A stretch of DNA of 64,000 nucleotides from CAYUIG01 sp964444685 (GTDB lineage: Bacteria > Gemmatimonadota > Gemmatimonadetes > Longimicrobiales > RSA9): contig CAYUIG010000019.1 in NCBI GenBank assembly GCA_964444685.1, positions 1 through 64,000 of the forward strand, in the 5' to 3' direction. The notes beneath the pieces were generated by a model. The model was not told the DNA's origin. It saw only the letters and a program-made list of their open reading frames with translations, and searched no databases. Shown in pieces: positions 60,362-64,000 of the stretch. Every line of letters begins with the position of its first letter. The first letter of the stretch is position 1. Position numbers and translations under genes: made by a program.

Positions 60362-60971
60362 TTGTCCCCGCACTGTCCGCCGCCGTCCCCGCAGGAGCCG
60401 GCTCCGGAAGGATGTAGGTGACGATGGTGAAGTCGGCGCCGAGCACCGGCGAGCCGCTTCGGTTGCGTTCGCTGTAACGGTCCGACAGGATCTTCACGTC
60501 CGTGGGCGTGATGATCCGCGGCAGCGAGCCGACATCGGACAGGAAGCGGCCGATGTCGTGGTACGTCCCCTTCACGCCGATCTTGTAGGTCGACTTCACG
60601 TAGTACGCGCCGACCTCATCGGCCTGCGGCGACATCTCCGTGAGTTCGACGCCGGCGTCTCCCGCGCGCTCCGTCATTGAGTACAGGAGCTGCGGCACTT
60701 CCTCTGCGCTCGGAATCAGTTCCTCGAGCCGTTTCATGTGCTCTTCGTAGATCGCGACGCGGCGCTCCAGCTCGGGGCCGTGCCCCGTGCGCGCCACCGC
60801 CTTCGCGGCCTCGTTCATGCTCGTCAGGACGTCGTAATGGTCCTGGAGTGCGTCGGTCGCGACTACTCGCTGCGGGTGCAGGAACTGGTAGTACGCGAAC
60901 AGCACCGCGAGCGGAATGAGCCCTACGAGCATCTTCCGCTGATCGGCCTGGCTGGACGGAAGCAGTGCCAT
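60345..60971 (-). CDS. pilO: Pilus alignment protein PilO
   Basis: A 208-residue single-pass membrane protein (helix about 13-32) with a coiled segment and a ferredoxin-like domain (YYVKSTYKIGVKGTYHDIGRFLSDV). Forms the PilNO heterodimer in the periplasm. It starts at the base next to the pilN stop. Confidence 0.9.
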   Translation of the reverse strand: MALLPSSQADQRKMLVGLIPLAVLFAYYQFLHPQRVVATDALQDHYDVLTSMNEAAKAVARTGHGPELERRVAIYEEHMKRLEELIPSAEEVPQLLYSMTERAGDAGVELTEMSPQADEVGAYYVKSTYKIGVKGTYHDIGRFLSDVGSLPRIITPTDVKILSDRYSERNRSGSPVLGADFTIVTYILPEPAPAGTAADSAGTNVARS

Positions 60972-61628
60972 CTATTCCTCCCCCACCGGACTGAAGAGCG
61001 GCACCGTCTGGATCGACTCGGGGGCCGGCGTCTCATACTCCCCCTCGAGTACGAACGAATACAGCACCTTGTCCTGCTCGGTGACCTGGGTCGTGGTGAT
61101 CAGCCGGACGTTGCGGATGAAGTCCGACGTCTCGAGCTGCTGCATGAACTTCGTCAGCGCGAACGTGTTGCCCGCGCGGCCGGTGATGCTGAAGCGCGGA
61201 GCCTCGAGCGAGGCGCCGTTCGTGATGTAGGCGACGTTCACCAGCCAGGTGTAATCGGGCATGGCGCGCGCCACCTCGTCCACGATGTGCGCCCAGATGT
61301 AGCGACCGGCGTCGATCTCCTGGATGATCTCCAGCTTCTGCGCGATCGTGTCGCGGCGAGCGATCAGCGCCTGGTTCGCCTCGCGCTCGCGGGCGTACAG
61401 CGCGGAGTCGCGCTGCGCGGCCTCGATGCCCACACGGAGCTCCGCAGCACGCGCGCGGTCGCCGAAGAACAGCCATGCCACGAGCGCGGGACCCGCGAGC
61501 CACGCCACCAGCGCGAATGCGGTCCATCCGCCGGTGACCTTGGGCAGCTTCAGTGACGGCGCGGCGATCTTCTTGCGGCCACGAACCGCCTTCTTCTGCC
61601 CGCCGGGAAGCAGATTGATCTCAATCAC
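60972..61628 (-). CDS. pilN: Pilus alignment protein PilN
   Basis: A 218-residue protein opening MIEINLLP, the short motif that binds PilM, then a basic stretch, a membrane helix (about 35-56), a coiled segment and a ferredoxin-like fold. Lies between pilM and pilO. Confidence 0.92.
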   Translation of the reverse strand: MIEINLLPGGQKKAVRGRKKIAAPSLKLPKVTGGWTAFALVAWLAGPALVAWLFFGDRARAAELRVGIEAAQRDSALYAREREANQALIARRDTIAQKLEIIQEIDAGRYIWAHIVDEVARAMPDYTWLVNVAYITNGASLEAPRFSITGRAGNTFALTKFMQQLETSDFIRNVRLITTTQVTEQDKVLYSFVLEGEYETPAPESIQTVPLFSPVGEE

Positions 61629-61643
61629 GGTACCGGACCTCGG

Positions 61644-62681
61644 CTACGCGCGCCTCAATGCCAGCCCCAACGGGAGCATGAGCATCGGCGCGAACTGGTC
61701 AATCGGAATCGCCTCCATCACTTCGGGCCGGACGGAAACGCGTTGGAGCGGATTCGCCAGCTCCGTGCGGATCCCCAGGCGCCGGCCCAGCGCCTCTACC
61801 AGACCGGGCACGCAGGCGCCGCCGCCCGACACGAACACGCGGCCGATTCCCTCGCCGCCCGACTGTGCCACGATGAACGCCGCCGCGCGCTCGATACCGA
61901 CCGCCAGCTCGTCCACCCGGTCTTCCACGATCGCGTTGAGATCCACGCCGTTCGCGCGGCCCTGGAGCACGTCGTCCGCGTTCTCGGCGGTCAGGCCGTG
62001 CTCGCGCTGCAGCGACTCGCGCAGCCGGCGCGAACCGAACGGAATGTCGCGCACCAGCACCGGCGCACCGCCCTGGAGCAGGTCCACATTGGTGGTCTCA
62101 TGGCCGATATTGACGAGCGCCACGAGTCCATCCAGTGCGTCCGGATAGTTGGTCTCGAAGGCATTGTGGAGCGCGAACGCGTCCACATCGATCAAAGACG
62201 GCGACAGACCGGCGTCCGACAGCAGACTGAGCCGGTTCTCTATGAGCTCTCTCTTTGCCGCCACGAGCAGCACCTGCATCTGTACGCCCGTGCCCTCGGG
62301 GTCGAGGATCTGAAAGTCGAGCTGCACGTTCTCCATGTCGAACGGTACGTGCTGCTCCGCCTCCCAGCGGATCACCTCGCGCGCATCGCTCTGGCTCATC
62401 CGATCCATCTGGATGCGCTTGATGATCACGTCGTGGCCACCCACGCCTGCGACCACCTGCTTCTTGCGGAGTCCGGCGCTCTCGATCAGCGAGCGCACGG
62501 TGTCCGCGACGAGCACGGGGTCCATGACCTCGCCCTCGACAATCGCGTCGGGGACGAGCGGGCTCGTGGCGACCTGCACCACCTCGGGCTCGGAGCGGGA
62601 GTGGTCGACGACCACGAGCTTGACATAGCCGCTGCCGATGTCCAGGCCGGCGCTCAGCTTGCTGCGACCGAACAGTGCCAT
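61644..62681 (-). CDS. pilM: Actin-like pilus protein PilM
   Basis: A 345-residue cytoplasmic actin-fold protein that docks onto PilN. N-terminal SAGLDIGSGYVKLVVVDHS and the SHS2 inserted region, then VNIGHETTNVDLL and FVSGGGACVPGLVEALGRRL phosphate loops. First gene of the pilMNOPQ run. Upstream ATG was chosen because SD and similarity begin there. Confidence 0.93.
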   Translation of the reverse strand: MALFGRSKLSAGLDIGSGYVKLVVVDHSRSEPEVVQVATSPLVPDAIVEGEVMDPVLVADTVRSLIESAGLRKKQVVAGVGGHDVIIKRIQMDRMSQSDAREVIRWEAEQHVPFDMENVQLDFQILDPEGTGVQMQVLLVAAKRELIENRLSLLSDAGLSPSLIDVDAFALHNAFETNYPDALDGLVALVNIGHETTNVDLLQGGAPVLVRDIPFGSRRLRESLQREHGLTAENADDVLQGRANGVDLNAIVEDRVDELAVGIERAAAFIVAQSGGEGIGRVFVSGGGACVPGLVEALGRRLGIRTELANPLQRVSVRPEVMEAIPIDQFAPMLMLPLGLALRRA

Positions 62682-62733
62682 TCGAGTTATCTGTTGCAAT
62701 GATGGGGGAGAGACCTGCAGGGGCGGGTCCTCC

Positions 62734-62763
62734 ACGTTAACAGTTCGTACATCCCAAAGTCAA
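62734..62763 (-). promoter_or_regulatory. Candidate promoter for pilMNOPQ
   Basis: TTGACT (62763-62758), 18-base spacer, TAACGT (62739-62734). The TTGA overlaps the stop of the preceding pilin-like gene. Predicted start about 46 bases before the pilM ATG. Confidence 0.4.
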
Positions 62764-63299
62764 GAAAAAACTCTAACGTTTCGTGACAGTGCCGCGACCG
62801 GTGTTCGCTCGCTGCGCTCACAATCGGGACCGGTTCCGTCACCGAGTCCACGCGTCGCACCATCCTCGAGACTCCACTCCACTATGATCGTGCACGTCAC
62901 GGGAAAGCCGCGCCCCGCGAGCACGCCCGTCGCAGTCACGAGCACCTTCGCCTCCGTCGTTCTCTGCACGTGTACGGCGTACGCGCCGACGAACGACTCA
63001 CCGGCTGCGATGTCCGCGGCGGCGACCGTCGAGTCGCCACCTACGGGAAGACGGCGCAACTCCGCGGCACTGGTTGCGGCCGCCCAAGTGCGCAGGCCTT
63101 CACGCGCGAGCACGACGGCACCTTCGCGCGTGCGGCGTTCCACGGACGTGCGAAACGCGGCGTAGAATCCCGAAGTGAGCAGCACTCCGACGAGCACGAG
63201 AGCCGCGAGCGCGCCCGCGGTCGCGAGCGACTCGTTGCGCGGCCATGCGCGCGCTGCCGGCTCCTGCCGGGACCGAATCGCGGCAATGCCGCTTACCAC
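62760..63299 (-). CDS. Small single-span pilin-like protein
   Basis: A 179-residue protein. It starts with GTG 63299, overlapping the previous stop. After a basic leader (RSRQEPAARAWPRNE) there is one membrane helix (SLATAGALAALVLVGVLLTSG), then an exported domain of short strands. No Gly-Phe prepilin site or Glu+5 is seen, so it may be a PilX/PilV-like partner that is not processed by PilD. Ends 78 bases from pilM. Confidence 0.6.
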   Translation of the reverse strand: MVSGIAAIRSRQEPAARAWPRNESLATAGALAALVLVGVLLTSGFYAAFRTSVERRTREGAVVLAREGLRTWAAATSAAELRRLPVGGDSTVAAADIAAGESFVGAYAVHVQRTTEAKVLVTATGVLAGRGFPVTCTIIVEWSLEDGATRGLGDGTGPDCERSERTPVAALSRNVRVFS

Positions 63300-64000
63300 G
63301 TCGGCCAATTGTCCACCCAGGTGTTCTGCATGGGGATCAGCGCGCCGAAGCGGGCGAGGGCGTTGGCGATGTTGCACGAGTTGTAGACGTACGTCTTCGT
63401 GCCGTTGCCGACGTCGCTCATGCCCACCGTCATCCCCAGCTTGGTGTTGAGCGCGGAGATCACCGCCCCGCGCACGGTGTTGTTGCCGTTTGCGTTCATC
63501 ACGCCGCCGACCAGCAGAATGCCGTCCCACTTGATGGAGCCGGAGATGGTCAGGTCACCCGTGACGATCATCGTGCCGCGGCCGTTGGCGGGCAGCGAGA
63601 AGTTTCCGTTGACGCGGATGACGGGCCAGTAGCTGCTGTTCGTGAAGCTGGGCCATGAATCACCGGGAATGACGACCTCGGGCGTGATGGCACCGCCGTT
63701 GACGATGGCGTCCCAGTCGACGTTGATGGCCGCAGCGGTCTGCGCCACGGTACCGAGCTGCTCGATGGGAGGCGTGCCGTCCGGCACGGGCGCGCCGCCG
63801 TTCTGGTGATAGCCGCCGGTCGGAACCGTGACACCGGCCACGTCCGGCATCATGCCGCAGTCATCCTCGCCGCTGATCGTACCGGAGGCGCCGTTCTTGG
63901 TGAGTCCGGTGATGGCGGTCCAGGCGGAGCGCACTTCCATCTCGCCCGGCCGGAAGTAGGCGTACTGCGCGACGGTGTGTTCGGCCGAGCGGTTCAGCAC
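63293..64000 (-). CDS. C-terminal part of a PilX/DUF4900-like protein (runs off the right edge)
   Basis: At least 235 residues, start outside the window. Right-handed-helix-like repeats (NGNFSLPANGRGTMIVTGDL, ISGSIKWDGILLVGGVMNAN, GNNTVRGAVISAL) resemble the outer domain of the 46180-47931 protein. Its TAA stop is within the GTG start of the small pilin-like gene. Upstream genes may include a further pilin. Confidence 0.7.
   Translation of the reverse strand: MLNRSAEHTVAQYAYFRPGEMEVRSAWTAITGLTKNGASGTISGEDDCGMMPDVAGVTVPTGGYHQNGGAPVPDGTPPIEQLGTVAQTAAAINVDWDAIVNGGAITPEVVIPGDSWPSFTNSSYWPVIRVNGNFSLPANGRGTMIVTGDLTISGSIKWDGILLVGGVMNANGNNTVRGAVISALNTKLGMTVGMSDVGNGTKTYVYNSCNIANALARFGALIPMQNTWVDNWPTW

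Overview
This window is a high-GC (roughly two thirds G+C by eye) bacterial chromosome segment with tightly packed, mostly four-base-overlapping genes. The outer-membrane secretin PilQ, many lipobox lipoproteins, the type IV pilus alignment complex and the gene order point to a Gram-negative diderm. The set of BsuPI-domain lipoprotein, TolB-like TPR protein, NHL/PQQ protein and several GTG, TTG or CTG starts fits a member of Gemmatimonadota. That placement is inference from gene content, not from a marker-gene search. The scaffold carries one run of 99 N inside a 60-bp tandem repeat, so it is probably a draft or metagenome-assembled genome.

Layout. 1-6297 (minus): F1Fo ATP synthase operon atpZ-atpI-like-atpB-E-F-H-A-G-D, leaving the window inside atpD. 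6464-11125 (plus): BsuPI lipoprotein, MoxR ATPase, CorC/CNNM protein, gamma-carbonic-anhydrase-like protein, thiO and a 57-residue zinc-ribbon protein. 11126-12678 (minus): prepilin peptidase and an rRNA methyltransferase. 12732-14480 (plus): M48 lipoprotein protease and thiD. 14392-19246 (minus): oligopeptide-type solute-binding lipoprotein, purine nucleoside phosphorylase, CNT nucleoside transporter and rhomboid protease. 19457-25143 (plus): dnaK, a 14-bp repeat array, and a 1165-residue NHL / lectin-like / PQQ-propeller protein. 25145-26784 (minus): a hypothetical protein and an exported HpcH/HpaI-type aldolase. 26941-37462 (plus): TolB-like TPR membrane protein, gamma-glutamyltransferase-like protein, tRNA-Leu(UAG), tig-clpP-clpX-engB, two secreted proteins, a VOC protein and a one-cluster ferredoxin. 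37515-38923 (minus): SRPBCC protein and its ArsR-type repressor with a clear operator. 38960-39734: a gene-free repeat region with the assembly gap. 39735-43855 (minus): argF-gcvT-mog and a sigma54-type activator. 44053-47931 (plus): four pilin-like genes. 47928-56453 (minus): aroC-aroK-topA-trmFO-xerC-hslV-hslU. 56545-64000 (minus): partial PilX-like gene, a small pilin-like gene, pilM-N-O-P-Q and a four-Ig-domain lipoprotein.

How the genes work together. Pilus functions recur in three places: the prepilin peptidase, the minor pilin cluster, and the pilMNOPQ alignment/secretin operon followed by a probable cell-envelope lipoprotein. Proteostasis is dense: DnaK, trigger factor, ClpXP, HslUV, rhomboid, M48 and MoxR. 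PNP and the nucleoside transporter form a nucleoside salvage pair. ThiO and ThiD cover parts of both branches of thiamine synthesis. I see no insertion sequence, prophage, CRISPR array, rRNA operon or biosynthetic gene cluster. The least ordinary items are the three-module PQQ protein, the repeat families placed just after stop codons, the ArsR operator on a predicted leaderless promoter, the exported aldolase, and the sigma54 activator whose receiver lacks its phospho-acceptor.
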